Below are positions 25,604 to 33,733 of a DNA stretch of 64,000 bases, one piece after another. This DNA is from Streptomyces himalayensis subsp. himalayensis (GTDB taxonomy: Bacteria; Actinomycetota; Actinomycetes; Streptomycetales; Streptomycetaceae), in contig NZ_JACEHE010000003.1 of NCBI RefSeq assembly GCF_013778455.1, positions 1-64,000 of the forward strand, in the 5' to 3' direction. The translations under genes and the position numbers were made by a program. Position 1 is the first letter of the stretch; each line of letters begins with the position of its first letter. The notes beneath the pieces were generated by a model. The model searched no databases and was not told the origin of the DNA. It saw only the letters and a list, made by a program, of their open reading frames with translations.

Positions 25604-27115
25604 GTGCCCCCTCTGCCCCAGCCGGACAACCGCTTCACCAACCCCGTCATCCCCGGCTTCCACCCCGACCCCAGCATCTGCCGCGTCGGCGACGACTACT
25701 ACCTGGCCTGCTCCAGCTTCGAGTACTTCCCCGGGGTCCCCCTCTTCCACAGCCGTGACCTGGTGCACTGGACGCAGATCGGCAATGCCCTGGACCGGCC
25801 GGAACAACTGCGGCTGTCGGAGGCGTGGTCCTCCGGGGGGATCTACGCGCCCACGCTGCGCCACCACGACGGCCGCTTCTGGCTGATCGTCACCAACTGC
25901 AGCGAGGGCGGCGGCAATCTGATCGTCACGGCCACCGACCCCGCAGGGCCGTGGTCGGACCCCATCTGGGCGCCGGGTGTCCCCGGGATCGATCCCGACC
26001 TGGTCTGGGACGAGGACGGCACCTGCTGGTGCACGGTCGCCGGGGTATCGCAGGTCCGGATCGACCCGTCCACCGGGCAGACGTACGGAACACCGCACAA
26101 GCTCTGGTCCGGCGGGCCCGGCGCCAAGGCCCCGGAGGCGCCGCACCTGTACCGGGTCGGCGACTACTGGTACCTGCTCATCGCCGAGGGCGGCACTGAG
26201 CGCGGCCACGGTGTCTCGGTCGCCCGCGGCAGCACGCCCCAGGGCCCGTTCGAGCCGTGCCCGGCCAACCCGATCCTCACGCACCGCGGCACCGACCACC
26301 CCGTGCAGAACACCGGGCACGCGGACCTGGTCCAGGCGCCCGACGGCTCCTGGTGGATGGTCTTCCTCGGCGTACGGCCGCGCGGCGGCACCCCCGGCTG
26401 GCACGTGCTCGGCCGGGAGACCTTCCTGGCGCCGGTGACCTGGGTGGACGGCTGGCCGGTCGTCGGCGAGGTCACCTTGGACCTGTCCGAACTCCCCTGG
26501 CCGCTCTCCCCCGCTCCCGCCGAGGAACAGCGCGACGACTTCGAGCTCAGCGAACTCGGGCCGGCCTGGATCTCCGTGCGGGACCGCCCCGCCGAGCTCT
26601 GCACCACCAAGGAGCGCCCCGGATGGCTGACGCTCCGTGCGCGGGGCGGCTCCCTGGACGAACCCGACGCGGTGTTCACCGGCCGGCGCCAGCAGCACCT
26701 CGCCTGCCGGGCACGCACCCTTGTCGATGCCGGGCAGGGGCGGGGCGGGCTCGCCGTCCGGCTGGACGAGCGGCATCACTACGAGATCGAGGCATCCGGC
26801 ATGCAGGTCCAAGTGACCGCGCGCATCGGCTCGTTGCGGACGGTCGTGGCCACGCGGTCCGTGCCCGCCGGGCCGGTGGTCCTCGCCGTCACGATCACGG
26901 ACCCGCCGCCTCCGCATGGACCGTGCACCGGACCCGACGTCGTCTCCCTCGGCGTCGAGCAGCCCGACGGCACGCTGACCGAGCTCGCGACCCTTGACGG
27001 CCGCTACCTGTCGACCGAGGTCGCCGGCGGCTTCACGGGCCGGGTCATCGGCATGTACGCCACCGCAGGCACCGTCCACTTCGACTGGTTCGACTACGAG
27101 CCCCTCGACGGCTGA
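25604..27115 (+). CDS. GH43 beta-xylosidase/arabinofuranosidase, second copy
   Basis: The 503-residue product is closely similar along its length to the GH43 protein at 5451-6974 (GFHPDPS, DDYYL, CSSFEYFPGVP, PEAPHLYRVGD, and a matching C-terminal sandwich ending HFDWFDYEPL). No signal peptide is seen. The GTG at 25604 was chosen because AGAGGA lies eight bases before it and the conserved NPVI motif begins at residue 11. It sits between the GH36 and GH5 genes on the same strand. Confidence 0.87.
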   Translation: MPPLPQPDNRFTNPVIPGFHPDPSICRVGDDYYLACSSFEYFPGVPLFHSRDLVHWTQIGNALDRPEQLRLSEAWSSGGIYAPTLRHHDGRFWLIVTNCSEGGGNLIVTATDPAGPWSDPIWAPGVPGIDPDLVWDEDGTCWCTVAGVSQVRIDPSTGQTYGTPHKLWSGGPGAKAPEAPHLYRVGDYWYLLIAEGGTERGHGVSVARGSTPQGPFEPCPANPILTHRGTDHPVQNTGHADLVQAPDGSWWMVFLGVRPRGGTPGWHVLGRETFLAPVTWVDGWPVVGEVTLDLSELPWPLSPAPAEEQRDDFELSELGPAWISVRDRPAELCTTKERPGWLTLRARGGSLDEPDAVFTGRRQQHLACRARTLVDAGQGRGGLAVRLDERHHYEIEASGMQVQVTARIGSLRTVVATRSVPAGPVVLAVTITDPPPPHGPCTGPDVVSLGVEQPDGTLTELATLDGRYLSTEVAGGFTGRVIGMYATAGTVHFDWFDYEPLDG

Positions 27116-27183
27116 ACCAGCCTCAGCGGTCCGGCCCGGAACCGGATCGGATCACCCGTACGACCGACCGAAAGGCATGACAC

Positions 27184-28938
27184 ATGAAGCACATACGGCA
27201 ACCCGCACACCACCGCAGACGAGGCCAAGGCCGCCTGGCCGCCCTGCTGCTGACGCTGGCCGTCATGTTAGGGCTGACCGGCGGCACCGCGCTGGGCGCG
27301 CCCGACGGTACGAAGAAGGCGTCACCGTCGGCGGTCAGTGTTCCGGCTTCCGCCATGGACGCCGTCGCTGCGATGCAGCCCAGCTGGAACCTGGGCAACA
27401 CGCTGGACGCCATTCCCAACGAGGATTCCTGGGGCAACGGGCAGACCACCAAGGCGACGTTCGAGAAAATCGCCGCGGACGGGTTCCGCAGCGTCCGCAT
27501 CCCGGTGACCTGGAGCGCCCACCAGTCCGCCACCGCGCCGTACACCATCGACGCCACCTACATGGCCCGCGTCAAGCAGCTCGTCGACTGGGCGCAGGAC
27601 AGCAGACTGTACGTCGTGCTCAACGTCCACCACGACTCGTGGCAGTGGGTCGAGAAGATCACGAGCGACCACGACAACGTGTTGGCCCGGTTCAACTCCA
27701 CCTGGTCCCAGATCGCCACGACCTTCCGTGACGAGCCGCGCAGCCTGATCTTCGAGGGCATCAACGAGCCGAGCTTCGCCGGCGCCACGGATGCGCAGAA
27801 GTTCCAGTACCTGAGGGAGCTGCAGACCTCGTTCCACTCCGTGGTCCGCGCCTCGGGCGGCGCGAACGCGAACCGCCTGCTGAGCCTGACCACGCCGGCC
27901 GGCAGCCCCGACCCGGCCTTCATGGACGACCTGTACACCACGATCACCGGGCTGAACGACAGTCAGCTCATGGCGCAGGTGCACTTCTACAGCTGGTACC
28001 CGTTCAGCGTGAACGTCGCGGGCGGCACCCACTACGACGCCACCGCGCAGAAGCACCTGGACGACACCTTCACCAACATGCACAACACCTTCGTCGCCAA
28101 GGGCATCCCGCTCTACATCGGCGAGTACGGTCTGCTCGAGTACCCCAATCACTTCCACCCCTCCCGCGTCGAGCGGGGCGAGGCGCTGAAGTACTACGAG
28201 CATGTCGGCTACGCGGCGCGCAAGTACGGCATCACCACCGCCCTGTGGGACCCGTTCTCGTACCTGAACCGCGAAACCCTCCAGTGGCGTGACCTGGCCC
28301 TGTTCGCCTGGATCAAGTCGAGCTGGACCACCCGCTCGGGCACGGCATCCTTCGACAAGGTCTTCGTGCCGAAGTCCAGCCCGGTCACCGCCAAGTCGCT
28401 CACCCTGAACCTCAACGGCACCAGCTTCCGAGGGGTGTGGCAGGGCGACACCAAGCTGGCCGCGGGACGGGACTACACCGTCTCCGGCAACCAGCTGACC
28501 TTCACCGCCACGGCGCTGACCCGCCTGGTCGGCAACCGCGAGTACGGCGTCAACGCGACGCTCCAGGCCCGGTTCTCCAGTGGGCTGCCCTGGAACATCG
28601 ACATTGTCACCAACGACGTTCCGGTGCTGTCGAACGCCACCGGCACCACCGAGTCGTTCGCCGTTCCCACCCAGTACCGGGGCAACGACCTGGCGACCAT
28701 GCACGCCACGTACGCCGACGGCACCAACGCCGGCCCGACCGACTGGACCCCGTACCAGGAGTTCAACAAGGCCTTCTCGCCGGACTACCCGAACGGCACG
28801 ATAATCCTGACCCCCGAGTTCCTCAAGAGGCTCCGCGATGGGGAACCGGCGGCGCTGGTCTTCCACTTCTACAGCGGCAGCACCGTCACGTACCACGTCA
28901 CGAAGTCCGGCAGCTCGGTCACCGGCACAGCCTCCTGA
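27184..28938 (+). CDS. Secreted GH5 endoglucanase with CBM-X2/CBM46-type modules
   Basis: The 584-residue protein has a signal peptide (Arg-rich start, LAALLLTLAVMLGLTGG, then ALGA). The GH5 barrel has WNLGNTLD, FRSVRIPVTW, the acid/base Glu in GINEPSF near 195 and the nucleophile in IGEYGLLE near 313. Two C-terminal beta domains follow (AKSLTLNLNGTSFRGV; IILTPEFLKRL), as in subfamily 4 endoglucanases and xyloglucanases. GAAAGG precedes ATG 27184. Codon 29, in the signal peptide, is TTA (27268-27270), so translation should need the bldA leucyl-tRNA. It is the last gene of the GH36-GH43-GH5 run. Confidence 0.9.
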   Translation: MKHIRQPAHHRRRGQGRLAALLLTLAVMLGLTGGTALGAPDGTKKASPSAVSVPASAMDAVAAMQPSWNLGNTLDAIPNEDSWGNGQTTKATFEKIAADGFRSVRIPVTWSAHQSATAPYTIDATYMARVKQLVDWAQDSRLYVVLNVHHDSWQWVEKITSDHDNVLARFNSTWSQIATTFRDEPRSLIFEGINEPSFAGATDAQKFQYLRELQTSFHSVVRASGGANANRLLSLTTPAGSPDPAFMDDLYTTITGLNDSQLMAQVHFYSWYPFSVNVAGGTHYDATAQKHLDDTFTNMHNTFVAKGIPLYIGEYGLLEYPNHFHPSRVERGEALKYYEHVGYAARKYGITTALWDPFSYLNRETLQWRDLALFAWIKSSWTTRSGTASFDKVFVPKSSPVTAKSLTLNLNGTSFRGVWQGDTKLAAGRDYTVSGNQLTFTATALTRLVGNREYGVNATLQARFSSGLPWNIDIVTNDVPVLSNATGTTESFAVPTQYRGNDLATMHATYADGTNAGPTDWTPYQEFNKAFSPDYPNGTIILTPEFLKRLRDGEPAALVFHFYSGSTVTYHVTKSGSSVTGTAS

Positions 28939-28956
28939 CCGACTGACCGGCCCCTC

Positions 28957-28986
28957 GCCCTGGTTGCCCTCCCCGGCAACCAGGGC
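28957..28986. terminator. Terminator between the GH5 and LacI genes
   Basis: Arms GCCCTGGTTGCC and GGCAACCAGGGC pair perfectly over 12 bases around a six-base loop, 19 bases past the GH5 stop and 21 bases past the end of the convergent LacI gene. It can serve both. Confidence 0.85.
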
Positions 28987-29006
28987 ACGCGTGTCCCCAG
29001 GCTCCC

Positions 29007-30056
29007 TCACTCCTCCTTCGGCGGAGCCGTGCTCTCCCGGACGGTGAGGGTGGTCGCGATCTCCAGTCCCACCTGCGGCACTTCCTCGCCGCGGCCGAGC
29101 GCCAGAGCCAGCTCGGTGGCGGCCGCCGCCATCTCGGCCAGCGGCTGATGGACCGTGGTCAAGGGCGGATCCATCCAGGCCACGGCCGGTACGTCGTCGA
29201 AACCCACCACGCTGAGATCGTGAGGGATGCGCAGGCCAAGCTCGCGCGCGGCCTGGTAGACACCGAGCGCCTGCATGTCGTTGGCGGTGAACACGGCAGT
29301 GGGGCGATCAGGGCCGGTGAGCAGCCTCCGCGCCGCAGCGTACCCGTGCTCGCGCGTGAGCTGGGTCTTCACCACCAGGCCGGGTTCCATCGGCAGTCCG
29401 GCCTCCGCGAGAGCGGAATAGTAGCCGGACAGCCGTGCGAGGCAGAAGGAGTGGTCAGGTCCGCTGATCATGGCGATGCGCCGGTGCCCCAGGTCGACCA
29501 GATGCCGGGTCGCCGCCTGACCGCCCCTCCAGTTCGTGGCACCCACGAACGGAACGTCGTCGGGCAGCTCGTCGATCGGGTCGAAGACGACGAACGGGAT
29601 GCCCTTCGCCGCCAGTTGGTCCCGCTCGGCTTCCGAGAGCTGCGCGACCGACAGGACACATCGAGGGCGCCGGCCGACCGTGTCGTCCATGGTCATGCCC
29701 ACCGTGTCATGGAGACCGAACTCCGACACCAGCACACCGATCCGGTTCCTGCGGGCCACGCGCTCGACACCGCGGATGATCTCCACGGCCCACATGCTCT
29801 CCAGCTCGCGGAACACGAGCTCCACAAGGTTGCTCCGGCTCTTCGGGGGCTTGCGGTAACCGTACTGATGGATCAGTTCCTCGACGCGGGCCCGGGTCTC
29901 GTCCGACACCCCCGACCGGCCGTTGAGCACCTTCGACACGGTGGGCACGGAGACGCCCGCGGACTCCGCGATGTAGGCGATCGTCACCGATGCGGGTCCC
30001 CCGCCGCGCTCACCGTGGTCCTCCGTCGAAGGTCTTTCCGTTCGGTTGTCCGGCAC
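29007..30056 (-). CDS. LacI-family sugar regulator
   Basis: This 349-residue repressor has the LacI helix-turn-helix (VTIAYIAESAGVSVPTVSKV, then LNGRSGVS) near residues 25-70 and a periplasmic-binding-protein-like effector domain (GVERVARRNRIGVLVSEFG, DLGHRRIAMISGP, TANDMQALG, VVGFDDVP). GTG 30056 was preferred because GAAAGG precedes it; the frame upstream is poor. It is divergent from the GH12 cellulase across a gap holding a CebR-type box, so it may control that gene and itself. It may also respond to xylo- or cello-oligosaccharides through other operators in the window. Confidence 0.87.
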   Translation of the reverse strand: MPDNRTERPSTEDHGERGGGPASVTIAYIAESAGVSVPTVSKVLNGRSGVSDETRARVEELIHQYGYRKPPKSRSNLVELVFRELESMWAVEIIRGVERVARRNRIGVLVSEFGLHDTVGMTMDDTVGRRPRCVLSVAQLSEAERDQLAAKGIPFVVFDPIDELPDDVPFVGATNWRGGQAATRHLVDLGHRRIAMISGPDHSFCLARLSGYYSALAEAGLPMEPGLVVKTQLTREHGYAAARRLLTGPDRPTAVFTANDMQALGVYQAARELGLRIPHDLSVVGFDDVPAVAWMDPPLTTVHQPLAEMAAAATELALALGRGEEVPQVGLEIATTLTVRESTAPPKEE

Positions 30057-30202
30057 GGTCGCCTTTCCCCATCCCCTCGCCTGCTGCCGCCACCATTCTC
30101 GCAGCCGGCAGAGGAAGCAACACAGTGCGTGGGACACAGCTCCGACGCGCGCAGGCTTGTCATGGACATGCAAGCGTCCTACAGTCCGTCAGGAACAGCA
30201 TA

Positions 30203-30216
30203 TGGGAGCGCTCCCA
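30203..30216. promoter_or_regulatory. CebR/CelR box TGGGAGCGCTCCCA
   Basis: This is a perfect 14-base match to the operator known for the cellobiose repressor CebR in Streptomyces and CelR in Thermobifida. It lies 67 bases before the GH12 start and 147 bases before the divergent LacI start. Repression relieved by cello-oligosaccharides is the expected control of the cellulase. Confidence 0.88.
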
Positions 30217-30282
30217 ACCCTGGGGAGGCGGGAGCCCCCACAACACACCCCCCTCTGGCCGTACCTCCGAAAGAGGTTCCGT

Positions 30283-31407
30283 ATGCGACCGTTACAGCAC
30301 CTTCCCCGCACCGTGCGCGGCACATGGGGCGCGCTCGTCACCGCGCTCGCCACCGTCGCGGCGCTCCTCGCCGCCACACCGATGGCCCAGGCCGACACCA
30401 CGGTCTGTGAACAGTTCGGCTCGGCGGTCGTCCAGGGGCGATACGTGGTCCAGAACAACCGCTGGGGCACCGACGAGCCCCAGTGCGTCACCGCCACCGA
30501 CACCGGCTTCCGGCTCACCCGGGCCGACGGTTCCGTGCCCACCAACGGCGCGCCGAAGTCGTACCCGTCCCTCTTCAACGGCTGCCACTACACCAACTGC
30601 TCGCCGGGGACCAACCTCCCCGCGCAGCTATCCGGCATCTCCAGCGCGCCGAGCAGCATCTCGTACGGCTACGTCGGCGACGCCGTGTACAACGCCTCGT
30701 ACGACATCTGGCTGGACCCGACGCCCCGCACCGACGGCGTGAACCGGACCGAGATCATGATCTGGTTCAACACGGTGGGTCCGATCCAGCCCATCGGCAC
30801 CCAGGTCGGCACGGCCAGCGTCGGCGGACGCACCTGGCAGGTGTGGTCGGGCAGCAATGGCTCCAACGACGTGCTGTCCTTCGTCGCCCCGTCGGCGATC
30901 GGCAGCTGGAGCTTCGACGTGATGGACTTCGTCCGGCAGGCCGTGGCCCGCGGACTGGCACAGAGCAGCTGGTACCTGACCAGCGTTCAGGCCGGCTTCG
31001 AACCCTGGCAGAACGGCACCGGGCTGACCGTGAACTCGTTCTCGTCGACCGTCAACACGGGTGGTGGAGAGGGCGGCCCGGGCGACGCCACGACCTGCGA
31101 GGTGTCGTACACCACGAATGTGTGGCAGGGAGGCTTCACCGCGAACGTCACCGTCGCCAACACCGGTTCGGCACCCGTCGACGGCTGGCGCCTCGCCCTC
31201 ACACTGCCCGCCGGCCAGCACATCACCAACGCCTGGAACGCCTCCGTCTCCCCGTCCTCGGGATCCGTCACGGCGAGCGGCCTGACACACAGCGCGAGCA
31301 TCGCCCCCGGCGGCAGCCAGACGTTCGGGTTCCAGGGCACCTACAGCGGCACCTTCGCCGCGCCGGGCGGGTTCAGCCTGAACGGGACCGCGTGCACCAG
31401 GACGTGA
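30283..31407 (+). CDS. Secreted GH12 endoglucanase with C-terminal CBM2
   Basis: The 374-residue protein has a signal peptide (ending PMAQA) and a GH12 jelly-roll domain with the nucleophile Glu in NRTEIMIWF near 156 and the acid/base Glu in QAGFEPWQ near 238. A Gly-rich linker leads to a CBM2 cellulose-binding module (TCEVSYTTNVWQGGF, VDGWRLAL, WNASVSPSSG) from about residue 265. AAGAGG lies six bases before ATG 30283. The fourth codon is TTA (30292-30294), so translation should depend on bldA, while a CebR box gives substrate control. Confidence 0.93.
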   Translation: MRPLQHLPRTVRGTWGALVTALATVAALLAATPMAQADTTVCEQFGSAVVQGRYVVQNNRWGTDEPQCVTATDTGFRLTRADGSVPTNGAPKSYPSLFNGCHYTNCSPGTNLPAQLSGISSAPSSISYGYVGDAVYNASYDIWLDPTPRTDGVNRTEIMIWFNTVGPIQPIGTQVGTASVGGRTWQVWSGSNGSNDVLSFVAPSAIGSWSFDVMDFVRQAVARGLAQSSWYLTSVQAGFEPWQNGTGLTVNSFSSTVNTGGGEGGPGDATTCEVSYTTNVWQGGFTANVTVANTGSAPVDGWRLALTLPAGQHITNAWNASVSPSSGSVTASGLTHSASIAPGGSQTFGFQGTYSGTFAAPGGFSLNGTACTRT

Positions 31408-31553
31408 CGTGACCGGCGCCGGACTCCCGCGTGCCGCCCGGCGTCATGACGGCCGTCCACGGCGAAAGCCCTGCCGCTGACGGCGACAAGAACCCACAAC
31501 ACGCGCCCCCGTCGAGGCGCTCGACTGATGCGCCCGCCGCACGAGGCGCTGCC

Positions 31554-31590
31554 TGCCCGTGGCCGTCGGGACTCACGGCGGCCACGGGCA
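31554..31590. terminator. Bidirectional terminator after the GH12 gene
   Basis: Arms TGCCCGTGGCCG and CGGCCACGGGCA pair perfectly over 12 bases around a 13-base loop. The hairpin lies between the GH12 gene and the convergent ABC permease gene ending at 31755. The rest of the gap 31408-31754 shows no gene. Confidence 0.8.
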
Positions 31591-31754
31591 TCGCTTCCAC
31601 GCTCCAGCCGATGTTCGACCAGAGGCCACACGAAGCCAGTCCTGACTTCGACACGGACCGTGCGAGTCCGCGGAACCGGCTGCGGGACCAGGCAGGCGGA
31701 GCCGCGGACGGCGTACGACGGAAGGCACTGCGGCGGGACTCGGACCAAAGGGGT

Positions 31755-32681
31755 TCAGCCCTTGATAGCTCCGGTGAGCATGCCCTTCTTGAAGTGCCGC
31801 TGGACGAAGGGGGAGGCGACCGCGACGGGGATCAGCGCGAGGACCATGACGGCCATCTGCAGTCCCAGGCTGGAGAGTTCGCCGGTACGGACCGCCTGCT
31901 GGAGGCCGGTCGGCGCCTTGGTGTTCTTCTGGACCAGCTGGATGAGCACGTTCTGCAGCGGCATCATCTCCTGGTCGGAGAGGTAGATGGAGGCGTTGAA
32001 CCAGGCACTCCAGTAACCGACCGCGTAGAACAGGGAGATGACGGCGAGGACCGCCCGCGACAGCGGCATGATGATGGTCAGCAGGATGCGCAGGTCGCTG
32101 GCCCCGTCGATGCGGGCGGACTCGGTGAGTTCGGGGGAGATCCCCATGAAGAAGGCCCGCAGGACCAGGACGTTGAAGACGCTGACCGCGCTCGGCAGGA
32201 TGAGCGACAGATAGGTGTCGGTGAGGCCGAGGGCCTGGACGAGCAGGTACGTCGGGATGAGGCCGGCCCCGAAGAACATGGTGGCCATGATGATCATCAG
32301 GAAGTACCGGTGCCCGAGGCTCCCCGGCCGGGAAAGGCCGTAGGCGCCGAGGACCGAGACCGCCATGGAGAACAGGGTGCCGAAGAGGGTGACCCCGACC
32401 GAGACCATGATCGCCCGGCTGACCTGTCCGCCGCTGAGAAGTTCCGTGTAGTTGATGAAGGTGATGCCTCGAGGGATCACGACGAGGCCGCCGACCTGGT
32501 CGATCACCGGTTTCGGGGAGAGGCTGGTGACGATGACGATCCACAGCGGACCAAGTACGCCCAGACAGCACAGGAGCAGCACGCCGCCCTTCGCGGTGAG
32601 TCCGGTCTTGCTGGGCGGCTCCTCCCACACCGGGCGGGGCGGCGCCTTGAGGCTGCGGATGAGCGTGGTGTTGAGACTCAC
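31755..32681 (-). CDS. Sugar ABC transporter permease (YtcP/LplC type)
   Basis: This 308-residue protein has about six membrane segments and the MalG-like EAA loop (ESARIDGASDLRILLTIIMP). It is the second permease of a type I carbohydrate importer. The GTG start at 32681 overlaps the upstream permease stop by four bases. No ATPase gene follows, so the importer probably borrows the shared MsiK-type ATPase, as is usual in Streptomyces. Confidence 0.88.
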   Translation of the reverse strand: MSLNTTLIRSLKAPPRPVWEEPPSKTGLTAKGGVLLLCCLGVLGPLWIVIVTSLSPKPVIDQVGGLVVIPRGITFINYTELLSGGQVSRAIMVSVGVTLFGTLFSMAVSVLGAYGLSRPGSLGHRYFLMIIMATMFFGAGLIPTYLLVQALGLTDTYLSLILPSAVSVFNVLVLRAFFMGISPELTESARIDGASDLRILLTIIMPLSRAVLAVISLFYAVGYWSAWFNASIYLSDQEMMPLQNVLIQLVQKNTKAPTGLQQAVRTGELSSLGLQMAVMVLALIPVAVASPFVQRHFKKGMLTGAIKG

Positions 32682-33733
32682 TTCTTGTACACCCCCTGCT
32701 CGCCCAGGAGGTGCGCGAACTTGTTCGCGCCCAGGACGAGAGCGACGCCGATGAGACCCTTGACGAGGCCGACCGCGGCCGCGTAACTGAAGTCCCCGTT
32801 CTGGATTCCCATGTTCCACACGTACGTGTCGAGGACCTCGCTGACCCCCGCCCCGACCGCGTCCCGCTGGAGCAGGAACTGCTCGAAGCCGACGCTCAGC
32901 GCGTCGCCCACCCGCAGGACCAGCAGGAGCGCGATCACCGGGCGCAGTGCGGGCAGCGTCACGTGCCACATGCGGCGCCAGCGGCCGGCGCCGTCCATGG
33001 CGGCGGCCTCGTACAGGTCGGTGCTGACGGCGGACAGCGCGGCGAGGAAGACGATGATCCCCCAGCCGGCGTCCTTCCACACGGCCTCCGCGGTGACCAG
33101 CCACTTGAACAGGTCCGCGTTGGTCATCAGGTCGAAGCCGCTCCAGCCGTGGTTCTCCAGGGTCTGGGCGATGATGCCCGCGCCGCCGAAGATCTGCTGG
33201 AAGACGGTGATCACGAGGACCCAGGAGAAGAAGTGGGGCAGGTACATGATCGCCTGCGCCACGGCCCTCACCCGGGGCCGGATCACGCTGTTGATGAGCA
33301 GCGCGAGGGCGATGGGAACGGGGAAGAACAGCACGAGCTGGATCACGAACAGGAGGAGGGTGTTCTGCGTGGCATCCCAGAACAGCGGGTCCTCGACCAT
33401 CCGCACGACCTGCTCCAGGCCGACCCACGGGCTGTGGAAGATCGCCGTGATCCCGTTGCCGGCGGCGTACGGGTCGTACTCCTGGAAGGCGATGACGTTG
33501 CCGAGCAGCGGGACGTAGTGGAAGACCAGCAGCAGCGCGACGAGGGGCAGCGTCATCAGGATAAGCGCGCGGTCGCGGTGCCACCGGACCCGGAGCGGGA
33601 CCTTGCCGGCCTTGCCCGTCCCGCGCGACGCCCGCGCCTTCGTCGCCTCCGCGGCGGCGACCGCGGCCGTCGGTTCCTCGACGGCCGCGGGGGGACGGGT
33701 CCCGTCCGGCCTGCTCCCGGTGGTGAGAGACAT
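32678..33733 (-). CDS. Sugar ABC transporter permease (LplB type)
   Basis: The 351-residue protein has a long cytoplasmic N-terminus rich in Ala and Pro, six membrane segments and the EAA loop (YEAAAMDGAGRWRRMWHVTL). It pairs with the following permease. Its ATG shares one base with the stop of the binding-protein gene (TGATG), so the two are translationally coupled. Confidence 0.88.
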   Translation of the reverse strand: MSLTTGSRPDGTRPPAAVEEPTAAVAAAEATKARASRGTGKAGKVPLRVRWHRDRALILMTLPLVALLLVFHYVPLLGNVIAFQEYDPYAAGNGITAIFHSPWVGLEQVVRMVEDPLFWDATQNTLLLFVIQLVLFFPVPIALALLINSVIRPRVRAVAQAIMYLPHFFSWVLVITVFQQIFGGAGIIAQTLENHGWSGFDLMTNADLFKWLVTAEAVWKDAGWGIIVFLAALSAVSTDLYEAAAMDGAGRWRRMWHVTLPALRPVIALLLVLRVGDALSVGFEQFLLQRDAVGAGVSEVLDTYVWNMGIQNGDFSYAAAVGLVKGLIGVALVLGANKFAHLLGEQGVYKK

